From: Rhea pennata
Lineage: Eukaryota; Chordata; Aves; Rheiformes; Rheidae
Direction of reading: 5' to 3'
DNA length: 64,000 bases
Assembly: GCF_028389875.1 (NCBI RefSeq)
Contig: NC_084672.1
Coordinates: forward strand, 9,102,458 to 9,166,457
The position numbers were made by a program, and so were the translations under genes. Under the pieces are notes generated by a model that did not search any database, was not told where the DNA came from, and was given only the letters and a program-made list of their open reading frames with translations. Positions 41,801 to 52,235 of this stretch are shown here, one piece after another (the stretch's first letter is position 1; every line of letters starts with the position of its first letter).

Positions 41801-44800
41801 GCTTCAGCCTGGGTGGAAATATTGTGTGCAAATACCTTGGAGAGACTCAGGCCAACCAGGAGAGAGTCCTGTGCTGTGTCAGTGTGTGCCAAGGGTACAG
41901 CGCGCTGAGGTAAGTTTAGAGGTTCTTAACTCTGGGATGACCTTCTGGGGGAGGTAGAAGAAAGGGAAGGTTTGGGGGAGTGTAGTGGGGGAAGAATTGT
42001 ATGAAGGAGAAGCAGTGTAGTGTCTATAATAGTGTGCAGGGTGCCACCCAGCTAAATTAGCAGCCAGAGCTTTGATTTGGCAGTACAAAACCTGTCAACA
42101 ATAAACACTTATGGGCAGGCAAATGCTGTTTGCTTTTTTGCATGTGTGATTTGGCCTAACTTTGTGCCATAGTAGGACTGCTCTGGTGCTCTAAGACCTG
42201 TGCAGTCCTGGTACAACAAATCTGAGAGGTTGGGCAGCATGAAAAACTACTGAGCTGATGCCACTTTTAAAAGCAGTAGCTTTGGTCTGAACTGTCCCTA
42301 GGTTCAGGTTCATAATGACTGTTTTCTGCCTTCAGTGTGCAGTCTGATTCAGCAGTTCTCAGCTGAGAAGACTGGAAAGTACAGAGCTCATGCTGACACT
42401 ACTCTCCTTTTAATGGTTCCCGAATGGGAAGGCAGTGCTGTGTGCCCATGAGGGGATGGAGAGACATTAGCAATAGTGCTCTAGCCTGAAATTTGAAGGT
42501 GAGAAGAAGGTTTATAGCTCTAAGGCCTGTATAAACTACTAATCTTTGGTTCCCTACTCAGAAACTAAGGCTATAGCACTTCAAAAGAGCTCTAACAGCT
42601 CCACCTAGTGCTAATACCTAAGCCTGAGATCTGGCTATTGCACTGCTGCCTGAACTGGTTGCTCAGCTGTGTGTGTAAACTTTCCATGCATGCTCAGTTA
42701 ATGAAGATTTAAATGGTAACTGGCTAAGCTAATGCTCCTAGTTTTTACTGTCCATCTGGGCAACTGCTGGAGCTTAGCTGACTTTACTGTAACTTCACTG
42801 CATTTTTAGGCACTGATAATATTTGTAAGGTGAAAGTCTATTGAGACTAGGGTACTTGGGTCAGGGTCTTATGGGAGAGTAAAAATGGTGAAACTGGGAG
42901 CCCTACAGGAGACTTGCTGTGAAATTTGGCTCCTCAGCTGGTGAGACTAGAGCGTGATATTGTTTAGGCTCTACCAGTACAGCAGTTTGAGAATTGGAGC
43001 ACATAATACATAATAGCTCGGAAGTGGTAAGTATGGTACTCAGTCCAAAAGGTGCTTTTATGAGTAAGCTCTTACAGGTAAGAAAGAAGCTTTTTCTGGA
43101 AGTATTAAGAAATGACTAAAAGCTTTGTATGCAGTTCAATAATAATCCAATGTACCTGGTCTATTTTGAGACACTACCTCAAGTCTGACTGTTGCTAACA
43201 TAACTAAGTCTGAGTTCACTCCCTTAATCTGAACAGATGCTTTAAGGAATGGTTTCCCCCCCCCCCATAAAATTTTTTTTGTTCTGGTATGGAGCACAAG
43301 CAACCTTTTAAGGCCAGCCCCCCCCCCCACTTCAAACTGTTTTTGCAGCTATGAAGCAGGGTTGCAAGGATTGCATTTGGCCCTTGTTCACTTGATTCAT
43401 TTTCTGCAGTTATGCAGTATTGTGGTTCTAGTCTCAAATGATGTGAGTAATGCTGTTCACTAACTGGTTTCTTTAGTGATATGTCATGATATGCTGGTAA
43501 ACAGGTTGTCCTTATGCTGTCAGTTTAACAATACTGGACTTGGATTTCTCTGTGGTGGGGGAGCAGGAAACAGCTGCCTGTCTTGAGTTTGTTCCACACA
43601 AGAAGCCACTGAAGACTTGTATTATTGAGCTCTTGACTCCACCTGCTGGGCAAATGTTGACTGGCAAGTCTCTAGACACAACATCTGCTCTGCATTACTG
43701 TGCATTTGACAAGAAGGCTTTTCAGATCTTGTTTCTTCTTACCTAATCTCTACCACTGCTTCTAAACACTGATCAGCCAGATAGCTGGTGAAAAGCAACA
43801 ACAGTAAATACCCACTAAGAAAAAAATGGGGTAGAGGGCCTTATGCCCTTGGTTATAGAAGGGGGAGGTACAAAACATCTCCAGATGGAATTAATAAGCC
43901 TTAACTTTCCCTGACTTTGTCTGGTAGGCTAAAATAGCTGGCCTCTTACCTCTGAGCCATGTAACAGTGGATTACCCTAGTAGACATGACCAGTTAGCTT
44001 AGAATTTAACTTTAAGACAGTTTATACAACCTTTTCCCCCAAAATCCTTTTAGGAGGTGAAGGAAGAAAAGTGGTGGGCAAGATGAAGCATGGAACTGAA
44101 ATATGCCAGCCTTTTCAAGGCATTAAGCCTGCGTCCCATATACAGATGTAAAGTGGCAACAGTACAAGAATCTGCCAGCAGACTGGAGCTCTTGGTTTAA
44201 TCAATAGACATGTAGCTTAGAGAACTTACTTCCTGAGGCTAAATGGAAACATGTCTCCTTATTCCTTAATTTCTGCCTGTACAGGTTTGGTTCTGCTTCT
44301 TGATCTTGTGGAATGTGTCTTCACTGTAGCTACAGGCTATGGGGAAGGTTCCCAGTTTTGAAACTTGTGCAGTCAGCTTCCCCAGCTGTGGTGGGGAAGT
44401 ATAGTAGCTTTAACTTCAGTCGTCTTGAAATGACTGAAGGTTTGCTTGGAAGGTGTTAGCAGAAGAGAATGTGCATCTTTCCATCTTCATGCTTTCTCTC
44501 TCACCACAAATGTAGTAGAAGTGGTGGGTGATCTTTTTTGAAATTAGATATTTTACCAGACTGTGTTCTGACATGGCTTACTAGAAGAAAATACAGCTTA
44601 TGCTTTGCTAGGGAACTTGCAGGTCATGACTTGGGAAGCCATGTTAAATCTCACTTAAACATTGATTTGCAATGAGAAGTAAAGCAGGAATAGTTTAAGT
44701 AGCAGAAATTCTGCTTGCAGCATTTTTGGGTTGCTTGGTAAATGATAGTATGTTCCCTCAGTAACAGCAAACCTTGTTGAGAGTAAAGCTATAACCTGGC

Positions 44801-47800
44801 CATGACCCTGCATAGCAAAGAAGTACTTGTATCTGGCAGAGCTCACAAGTCTGGATGACTTTAACTCTGTTTTAACAACCAATAAGCTGGGAAGTGCTAT
44901 TCTGTTTCAAATCTGATACTACTTGCAGCTGCAGCTAGTATTTATTCTTACAGCTCTTGCCAGTGAAGCTGACAGTAATCTAAACACTGAAAACATCTGC
45001 ACAAATTTTCTTCTGCAGAGTTAACTCATGCCACTGAGAGTGTTTTTCTGCAGCAACAGGCTTAAGATGTAGTCCTTTGCTTGGTAGTCCAATTAGGTAA
45101 GCTAGATTCAACTTAGGCAAGGGATACTAAAATCTTGTTGGTGTTGTGGATCTTGATTGATGGCTCTTAGCCGTTTTGCTCAATGGAGCATTTAATTGCA
45201 TTGTGCAAAATGAGACTGCAGATGAGTATTCTATTACTACTGACCTCCATCAAAGTGGAGGCCATTTCCTGGAGGAGGTTAAGCTGTAGCAGGGAAAGCC
45301 TGGAGACTGTTTATGCAGCCTCTAGGCTGCCAAAGGTCCTATGAAATTACTGTGATCTTTCAAGATCGTTAATTGCTTTATGTTCTCTTCTAGGGCCCAG
45401 GAAACCTTCATGCAATGGGATCAATGTAGAAGATTTTATAACTTCCTCATGGCAGACAACATGAAAAAGATCATCCTTTCCCACAGGTACTGTAGTTTGT
45501 CACTTGGATTGATGGTTTTGATTGGGTTAGTTGCTGTTCAGTAGTTTGATTCTAAAGGGCTGAGAAGAGATTACAAACACAGAAGACTTACGCACATGTT
45601 CCTTGCTTAAGGGTCTTTAAATGAACTAATTAAGAGAAGGGAGCTCATCCAATCTCATTCATGTGTTAGAAGAAAGCAAGTTTTGCTGTTTGTCTTCCAA
45701 GGAGACTTGCTTAATGAGTAAACAAGATGAGCACAGGAAAACAGCATAATTAAACTTCAAAGTGGAGTATTCTGTCTCTTTCACTTCTAGCCAAAGAAGT
45801 ACTTAAGGAGCCTCTTGTTCTGCTGCATTCCTGAGGTAGGATTAATCCTCAAGGTGAGGATCTGCTGCATGGGGCTGCTGCGTATCGCGTAAGCAGTCAA
45901 ACTGTAGATCTAGCTTCTAGCTCCTATTCTAGAAAGATCATGTAGCTAGCAGAATATTCAGTGTTGCTCTTGGAGTGCAGCTGTACTTAGTATCCCTGTG
46001 CTACTGTTGTGATCTGTGGCTCTCGCATACTGAGGGAATGTGTTAAACAGGTGGCTTGCTCAGTGTTCAGTTTTCTCCATCAAAAATTCTCTAGGTACTT
46101 CTCAGGCAATGAATATGTAAGTACCTCGTCTGTGTGTGTTTGAAGGTCTGAGTCAAGAGAAGGGGGTAAATAGCTACTTTTGACCCATTCTAATTAAGTG
46201 TCACTTGTGGGCTTTCAGTTAATTCCTGACACTCCTGTGCAATGTGAGACTTGCAGAAGGAGTTAGGGAAACTGTGTTGTATGGGGTAATCCATCTAACT
46301 TGCTTTAGATGGGGAAAATATTTAGACACCTTGATCAGACAACATGTGGAATTATATAATCCTCTCTGCACTAAATGGTGCTTAGTCATAACTTAGAGAA
46401 ATCTAGTGCTGGCTTGGAGAGAGAATCTGTTAAACTAAATTTTTTTTCTATAATGAATCTTCTGTGCTTTAGGACAGCTCCCAAAAAAAACAAACCTAGT
46501 CTCCTTCCTGCTTTGCCCTGCAGCTGTATCTAAGAGGGAACAAAGCTGGAAAGCAGGGTTTTATTCCACTTGTTAAGGGAGTGGTTTGTTCTGGTAAAGA
46601 AACACATCCTCTCCTGAGGGTAATAACTAATTATGACAAGCGTCCATAGTAAATAGCTTTCTGCTAAGGTAATGCCCCAAGTAACTTGAGAGATGAGCTA
46701 ATCTAATCTGTGCTGCAGGACTTCAGTACCAGATGGCAAAGGAGATGGTATGCTCAGGACTGTTGGTGCTCTTGCTTGAGCCACAGCCTGTGTTTTGAGT
46801 ACCCTTAGCATTGTCTATTCTGGGAAAAGCTTAGATGTCCATAAGGTGTGGGTTTTGGGTTTTTTTTTTTTTTTTTTAGTACAACAGCAACACATAGGGA
46901 GATGAACAAATAAGCTCTGCTTTTTCCCAGGAAAGCCTTATGGCTACAGAGCCCACTTCTATCTTGTCAGATTTGGTAAACTCATTTTCCCTAGAGCTGG
47001 TCACAGCTTTGCTGCCTTTGTTTATGGTACCTGGATCTCTGTCTTGATATTACTCTTTCAGGCAAGTTCTTTTTGGAGATAACGTGAAGAAGCCACAGAG
47101 CCTGTCAGATGCAGATCTGAGCAAACTCTACACAGCAACATCCCTCATGCAGATTGATGATAACGTCATGAGGTATGAATGGAGATTCTCTGATTCTCTG
47201 TAGCTCTCTAAAAGCACCTTCATTCTCAAGTGTTGTTCTCACATGCCTCTAGCTATGCTGATGGGAATCTTCTGAAATGCAGTGCTTACAGCCTCAGGAC
47301 TCCTTTGCCTCTGAATAAAGCTTAGCAAAAAAGTCAATCTCAGCTTCTGTAAAACCACTTGAAGTATTTGCTGTAAGTAACATCTGAACTTGCAGCTTGG
47401 AATAATCTAGGAAGAGGCTAGACCTAATGAGCTGCAGCAAAAAGCTGAAAGTATAAAATGTAGAAAGCGGCTCAACTATTCAGGTATGTCTGTAGCCCTG
47501 CTTTAATTTTAACTGAAAAAAGCCCTCCCAAAAAACTGTATTACTGCCTTCTCCGTTAGCATTAAGGTCTACTGAAACAGCAGCCTTCTTACTGGCTGTA
47601 CTAACACCCAAATTAAACTTTCTGCTTTATTAAGCAGCATTCAGTTACTCTTGTCTTTGACACAGTTATTCAGTGACCTTATTTTCCTGTACTGTGGCAT
47701 GTTCTACATCAGGCATTAATACCTTTCCAAAATGTTTAAGCTATAAACTGGCTGTGCTCTATAGACTTATATGATTTTTGAGAGACTTGAAAGTATTGCA

Positions 47801-50589
47801 TTTTCCTGCCTTCCTAATAATGCTTCATAATTGAATTTTCCTACTTGACCCTAATCCTGGAGGCCTTTGCTTTGGGCTTACTGCAAAATGGGCACTTTTC
47901 TTTCCAAAAATAAAGCTAAGTGGATTCAGTGAACTCTTGGCTTGGGAGAGAAGGCGAGGGAACTGGTGACTAGGGAACTAGCCGTAGTAAATAACGAACT
48001 ACAGTGAGTTCAGAATGGCCTGTATTTGTCCCTTTTTAAGGTTCATAAGTAGTCATGTTTTTACCTTTGGAAAGGCTTTCAGGTGAAGATGACAAGATAA
48101 ACTTTTCCTTCCATATATATAAATTACTAATAAGTGAGGAAGGATACCTTTTTAAAGCCCTGAAGGCCACTAGGTTCCAACTGGTGTGTTTAACTTGCCC
48201 TCTACAGAACAAATACAAATCCTGCTATTGTAGTGTTTGAGTAAGCACACAAAGCATGAAGGCATGTGCTGCCAAAGAAGGATGTTGCAGGGGTAAACTA
48301 GACAATTTAGTCTACAAAAATCCAGGCATCAGTTATTCTGTGAGAGTATCTTTTATCTGGGAGTAAGAATCTTTTGGAAGTCAAATGGGTACTAGAAACA
48401 GATAACTGCAATGTTTCCATTTCAGGAAATTCCATGGCTACAGTTCCCTGAAGGAATACTATGAAGAAGAAAGCTGCCTACAGTACTTGCACAGGGTAGG
48501 CTTTTGCAGTTGAGACTGTTCCTGTACCTTAATTTTCCTGCTGGAGGGGAAATGGTCAGTGGTTTCTGTATTGCCGATTCCCAGATACAGCTACTCCTGG
48601 GCAGAGTATCTTGGAATGGAAGTTTAATTCTTAACTCTAATACTTGTACTAAATGCTCTGGGTGCTGCTAACCCCCATGGGTAGTAGCACCCAAGTGGTC
48701 TAGATAAAGCCATTCAGCTGAACCCATCTGAGCATACATGGGTAACGTAGAAAGCAAGGGGTGGAATACAGCCTACAGTTTTCAAGGAGGAATAACTTAC
48801 TAGATATTCTGGGAGAGGCTCTTGGCCTCTCATCTCCTCATGACCTCATGTCTGAAAGGTAAATAGCAGATCAAAGTGCTGCGGATGTAAAGATGAAAGG
48901 TAATTCTCTGATCTGCAGAATCAGAGGATGGAGGCATTCCAAAGGAACTTTAAGTTTGAACTTCAGTAACAGAGCTGGCACTAGCTGCCAGGTATGCAAA
49001 GTAATGCAGAGCAAAGACTGTAGGTATCTGAGTTCTTGGGAGTGGGGGATTGCTGACTCTGGATCTGAATCTGCTCTGTTATATCCTGTCTGTTTTCATG
49101 CAGTTAAACTGAAAAATAATTACTACAGAGCACTTCACTGGTGAAAAGCCACTAGTCTTAATTCTAACTGTCCCTGTTTTCACAATGGTTCTGCAGGTGC
49201 AGAACAACCCTGAAATAAGATGCTTGAGTAAACTCAAGTTGAGCAGCTATTTTTGCAGTTTGAATGAAATTCAAATACCAACTCCTTACCATTTTTCTTC
49301 TCTCATGTTTCATGGCACAGATCTATGTTCCTCTTCTGTTGGTTAATGCTGCTGATGACCCTCTGGTGCATGAGAGTCTTCTATCAATTCCAAGAGCTCT
49401 TTCAGGTATGTTGAAGCAGTCTGCTCCAGCAGTGTGTACTTATGTACCTTCAGCTTCCTTATTGCATAATGGTCCATGATTACAAAGCAGCTTGACTTGC
49501 CTTCTTACATCAGTAATCCTGTAGAGATGTACTGAGCCTCTTTAAATCACCAGCTAGAACCAGAAAGGCTATCCTTGAGCAGAAAGAACTTTTGAGCATT
49601 CCTTCCAGGGACCTTCTGCTCTTTCTGACTCATGCTGATAGCCAGGAGGCTGTTTTCAGGTTACAATCTTTAATGCAAAAAATGCTTCCTTCTCTTCACT
49701 CCTCATTGGGAATTAAGTGGGTTATTATAGTGTTGAGATAGTCTTGAGCAACTGTAGATGAACAGCCTCTTCTGCTGATAAGGGAGAAGGTGCTTGGTTA
49801 GGTTACTTCCTAGTGGACTAGGATTGCTGACTTGAAAGAAGAGTTGAAGACAGACAGGCCAAGGAAAAGGCAAATGACCTTTTGAAAAGGTCCCTCCTAG
49901 AAGAGGGTTGGTTGTCGTTTCTTCAAACGGTTGATGCATAGGAAGTGTAGCAGGTTCATCTTATTGAAAGATGTGGAGGAGGATTAATGAAGACCTCCCA
50001 GACTGAAGCAAGCAGAATTTTTCTCCCTGGGTAGAACAAGGTGGCTGCTGTACTTTCAGAGCTTTAAACTTACAGTCCCAGTTTCAGCACACATGAGTTA
50101 GCATTTTGGCAAGGATGTGACCTGTATTGCCACCAGGGCCCAACCAGTAACATTTGTTGGGCAGCTTTCTAATACTGGCTAGGATTGGTTCCTGTGGACT
50201 GACCTGTTCTGTGAAGTAACACTGACTTTAAATTAGCCATGGCCTTTGCCAGTGTTCCTAGTTCTTCAACAGAGTTCTTCCCTTGATTCAGATGCTATGG
50301 CAAGGATGGAGATGGTTGTCTTAACTTAAGATGATTTAGTTCTCAGCTCTAAACTACTAATTTTCTGGAATGTTGTGATTCTTGTTTTACAGAGAAACGG
50401 GAAAATGTCATGCATGTGCTGCCGCTTCATGGAGGCCACCTGGGCTTTTTTGAGGGGTCTGTACTCTTCCCAGAACCTCTTACTTGGATGGATAAGCTTG
50501 TGGTGCAATATGCCAATGCCATCTGCCAGTGGGAGAAGACAAAGTCTCACTGCTCAGACACAGAGCAGGCTGTATCTGGCCAGGAGTAA
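26667..50589 (+). CDS. ABHD2: ABHD2, alpha/beta-hydrolase domain monoacylglycerol lipase (full coding span)
   Basis: Nine coding exons join as 26667-26860, 36781-36956, 38460-38627, 41726-41909, 45394-45486, 47062-47172, 48426-48495, 49321-49405 and 50393-50589. They total 1278 nt, 425 codons plus TAA, matching human ABHD2 in length. Every junction is GT-AG and in phase. Seen: an N-terminal hydrophobic anchor at about residues 13-30; nucleophile motif GFSLGG with Ser207; Asp345 in NAADDP; His376 in HGGHLG. These are the positions of the catalytic triad known in human ABHD2. An HX4D motif sits at His120-Asp125. Known of the family: a type II single-pass membrane serine hydrolase that cleaves 1- and 2-arachidonoylglycerol; in human sperm it is the progesterone-activated lipase that relieves CatSper inhibition. 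The start is supported by A at -3, the human N-terminal sequence and an acceptor seven bases upstream. The C-terminal 15 or so residues are the most diverged part. No frameshift or lost key residue. Confidence 0.97.
26861..36780 (+). other. ABHD2: ABHD2 intron 2
   Basis: 9,920 bases, donor GTAAGT, acceptor CCTCTTTCAG. The sense strand is T- and G-rich and CpG-poor. Open frames here (for example about 176 codons at 29656-30186) have no recognisable domain. I see no further gene on either strand. Confidence 0.85.
36781..36956 (+). CDS. ABHD2: ABHD2 coding exon 2 (residues 65-124)
   Basis: Encodes YIPPLIWGKSGHIQTALYGK and on to SEHCIG, the start of the hydrolase fold. His120, first residue of the HX4D motif, is here and Asp125 is in the next exon. 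The donor is G followed by GTCAGT at 36957, weaker than the other donors of the gene. Glu124 is split G/AG. Confidence 0.95.
36957..38459 (+). other. ABHD2: ABHD2 intron 3
   Basis: 1,503 bases, GTCAGT donor and CTACTCACAG acceptor after a pyrimidine tract. Nothing else recognised. Confidence 0.9.
38460..38627 (+). CDS. ABHD2: ABHD2 coding exon 3 (residues 124-180)
   Basis: Encodes EDVTMVICPGIANHSEKQYI, then the strand-helix block ending PRMFTYG. The CPGIANHSE segment probably includes the oxyanion-hole loop of the fold (inferred from position before the nucleophile). The donor is G followed by GTAGGT at 38628. Gly180 is split G/GT. Confidence 0.95.
38628..41725 (+). other. ABHD2: ABHD2 intron 4
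   Basis: 3,098 bases with GTAGGT donor and TTCTTCAG acceptor. It contains two T runs, 27 bases at 40813-40839 and 16 bases at 40902-40917. No exon or gene otherwise. Confidence 0.9.
40813..40917 (+). repeat. Two poly-T runs in intron 4
   Basis: T27 at 40813-40839 and T16 at 40902-40917 are separated by 62 bases of ordinary sequence. On the minus strand they are poly-A runs. No retroelement body was recognised between or beside them. Confidence 0.85.
41726..41909 (+). CDS. ABHD2: ABHD2 coding exon 4, nucleophile exon (residues 180-241)
   Basis: Encodes CTWEFGAMVNYIKKTYPQTQ, then LVVVGFSLGGNIVCKYLGE. Ser207 in GFSLGG is the nucleophile of the triad. The acceptor TTCTTCAG ends at 41725 and the donor is GAG followed by GTAAGT at 41910. 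Arg241 is split AG/G. Confidence 0.97.
41910..45393 (+). other. ABHD2: ABHD2 intron 5
   Basis: 3,484 bases, GTAAGT donor, TTCTCTTCTAG acceptor. It holds short C runs near 43256-43266 and 43319-43329. No gene seen. Confidence 0.9.
45394..45486 (+). CDS. ABHD2: ABHD2 coding exon 5 (residues 241-272)
   Basis: Encodes AQETFMQWDQCRRFYNFLMA and DNMKKIILSHR, nearly identical to human. Part of the helical cap region by position. The donor is CAG followed by GTACTG. Arg272 is again split AG/G. Confidence 0.95.
45487..47061 (+). other. ABHD2: ABHD2 intron 6
   Basis: 1,575 bases, GTACTG donor and TACTCTTTCAG acceptor. There is a T run at about 46858-46879. Nothing else recognised. Confidence 0.9.
47062..47172 (+). 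CDS. ABHD2: ABHD2 coding exon 6 (residues 272-309)
   Basis: Encodes QVLFGDNVKKPQSLSDADLS and KLYTATSLMQIDDNVMR. The donor is GAG followed by GTATGA. Arg309 is split AG/G, the third consecutive junction of this type. Somewhat more diverged from human in the SLSDADLSK part. Confidence 0.95.
47173..48425 (+). other. ABHD2: ABHD2 intron 7
   Basis: 1,253 bases, GTATGA donor and TTCCATTTCAG acceptor. No other feature recognised. Confidence 0.9.
48426..48495 (+). CDS. ABHD2: ABHD2 coding exon 7 (residues 309-332)
   Basis: A 70-base exon encoding KFHGYSSLKEYYEEESCLQY and LHR. It ends in phase 0 at AGG before the donor GTAGGC (48496). It is too short to stand out as an open frame and was placed by homology and phase. 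Confidence 0.95.
48496..49320 (+). other. ABHD2: ABHD2 intron 8
   Basis: 825 bases, the shortest intron of the gene. Donor GTAGGC, acceptor CATGGCACAG with the pyrimidine tract somewhat upstream. Nothing else recognised. Confidence 0.9.
49321..49405 (+). CDS. ABHD2: ABHD2 coding exon 8, catalytic Asp exon (residues 333-361)
   Basis: Encodes IYVPLLLVNAADDPLVHESL and LSIPRALS. Asp345, in the AADDP motif, is the acid of the triad. The donor is CAG followed by GTATGT. Glu361 is split G/AG. Confidence 0.95.
49406..50392 (+). other. ABHD2: ABHD2 intron 9
   Basis: 987 bases, GTATGT donor, CTTGTTTTACAG acceptor. Nothing else recognised. Confidence 0.9.
50393..50589 (+). CDS. ABHD2: ABHD2 last coding exon, catalytic His exon (residues 361-425)
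   Basis: Encodes KRENVMHVLPLHGGHLGFFE and the C-terminal helix, ending at TAA 50587-50589. His376 in HGGHLG completes the triad. The last residues (CSDTEQAVSGQE) keep the human CSDTEQ but then diverge. Confidence 0.96.
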
Positions 50590-52229
50590 CTGACCCAGCG
50601 ACTCTGGATCACTTCAGTATCTCTCCCTTTGGGGAAAAACTTGTTCCCTCACCTGCTGCTTCAGGTTTCCATTCTCCTTGATATCCTAGGACTGGGGTTT
50701 GATCACAATGTTTCTTTCTGAAAAGTGGAGTTACAGCAGAACTTAATATCTGATCAGAGCATCTTTGCATATATAGTTATTTGGGCTTGTAACTTATTGC
50801 TCTGCTTGAATTGGGTTGCTAACTGTGGCCTTCTACAAGGTTGTTGGGCTCAAGAGCTTGTTCAGAAGTTTCGAATGACAAATTCTTCCACCAGCTGGTC
50901 AAACTTCATGTTTGCAGCATTTATTTAGATGTAGATGACAGGCCAACTACAACCCTCCGACTCTGTTCTACTCTGTCCCAGTGCTGGAAGAACTCTGTAC
51001 CAAGCCACAGCCAGTGGTTCAGCCTAGTATGTGGCCTGCAAAAACAGATGCCTGACTACAAGCTGAGTTCCAGCCTTGCACCATCTCAAGAGAGTCTTAC
51101 TTCCTAGGAATGCACTTCCAAAAGTGAATAGGTTTTAAAATACTTAGCTTTTCCATATTTCTGTCTGTAGGTTGGGATATTTCTATGCTGGGATTCCAGG
51201 TAGAGAAGAGCTGCAGGTTGTTAATACTGGTTAATACTTTTCTATGTAAACATGTTCTCATACCAAGACCAGGTCAGTCACCTTATCGTATTTGCTTCTT
51301 TATTTAAATGTAGTTGTATTTTTTTTAAGTACTGGATTTGTTTGACCTAGGGCTTTTTAAAACTGGCTCTGGCTTCCAAATGGAAACTGCTGATTATGAA
51401 TCTGTGGGATCTTTCTGTAGGGTTAAATTGTTTCCAAGTAATTCATAGAGAATGGATGTACATTGTTAGAGGCTGGTTTGTAGGGAGGAATGTATGTGTT
51501 TTTTCTTAGTCTTACAGCCTACCCTGGCATAAGGGGAAGTATCAAAACTCTTCCCATTAACCTTCAGAGCATTGAATGGTTTTAAGGCAAGGTTCTAAGG
51601 GAAATTATGTGCCTAGAGGTGATGGGAACTGTGTAGCTCTAGCCCTGCACAACTGAAATAGTACCTTCATATGGCTAACTGCTTCCATATCCATGTAAAT
51701 CCTGTAGGATTACTGGCTCCAATAAGACACTGCACTGGGCTCTTCCTCCCTTGAATTCCTTTTCCACGCTCATACATCTGCTTCTAGTTTAAATGTGCAA
51801 AGTGAAGTGTGGAACTATATATGCAGGAAAGATGCCTACTCTCTTGTGCTGTTCCCTCAAGTGGCTGTTAGTCTGTGCCAAGGCAGTTATTCAGAACTAG
51901 TTTCTCTCCTGGAAGGGAAATCTATCCCATGACAATCTGGAGACAAACTTTGTGATCAAAATCTTTGCTTTACTGTTTGTTCTATCAGTGTTGTAATCTT
52001 GTTAATCCATTTTTAGGATGCAGTCTCAATGAATTTTTTTTTTCCATCATACTTCCCATATCAACCAGCACTTTATTGCTTTAGCCTTGGTTTATGTTCT
52101 AGGCACTTTAGTTTATAGCTTAAGAGTAAAACAAGCTGCAAGACTTCAGTCCAGTGACATAGGGAAACAAACCTTCTGGGCTGCCCAGTCCCTGAACTTT
52201 AGTAGGCTGGAGCAGTGGGTTTTTGTTTT

Positions 52230-52235
52230 AATAAA
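52230..52235 (+). terminator. ABHD2: Candidate proximal poly(A) signal of ABHD2
   Basis: AATAAA, 1.64 kb past the stop codon. The downstream GT-rich element is weak. Confidence 0.35.
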
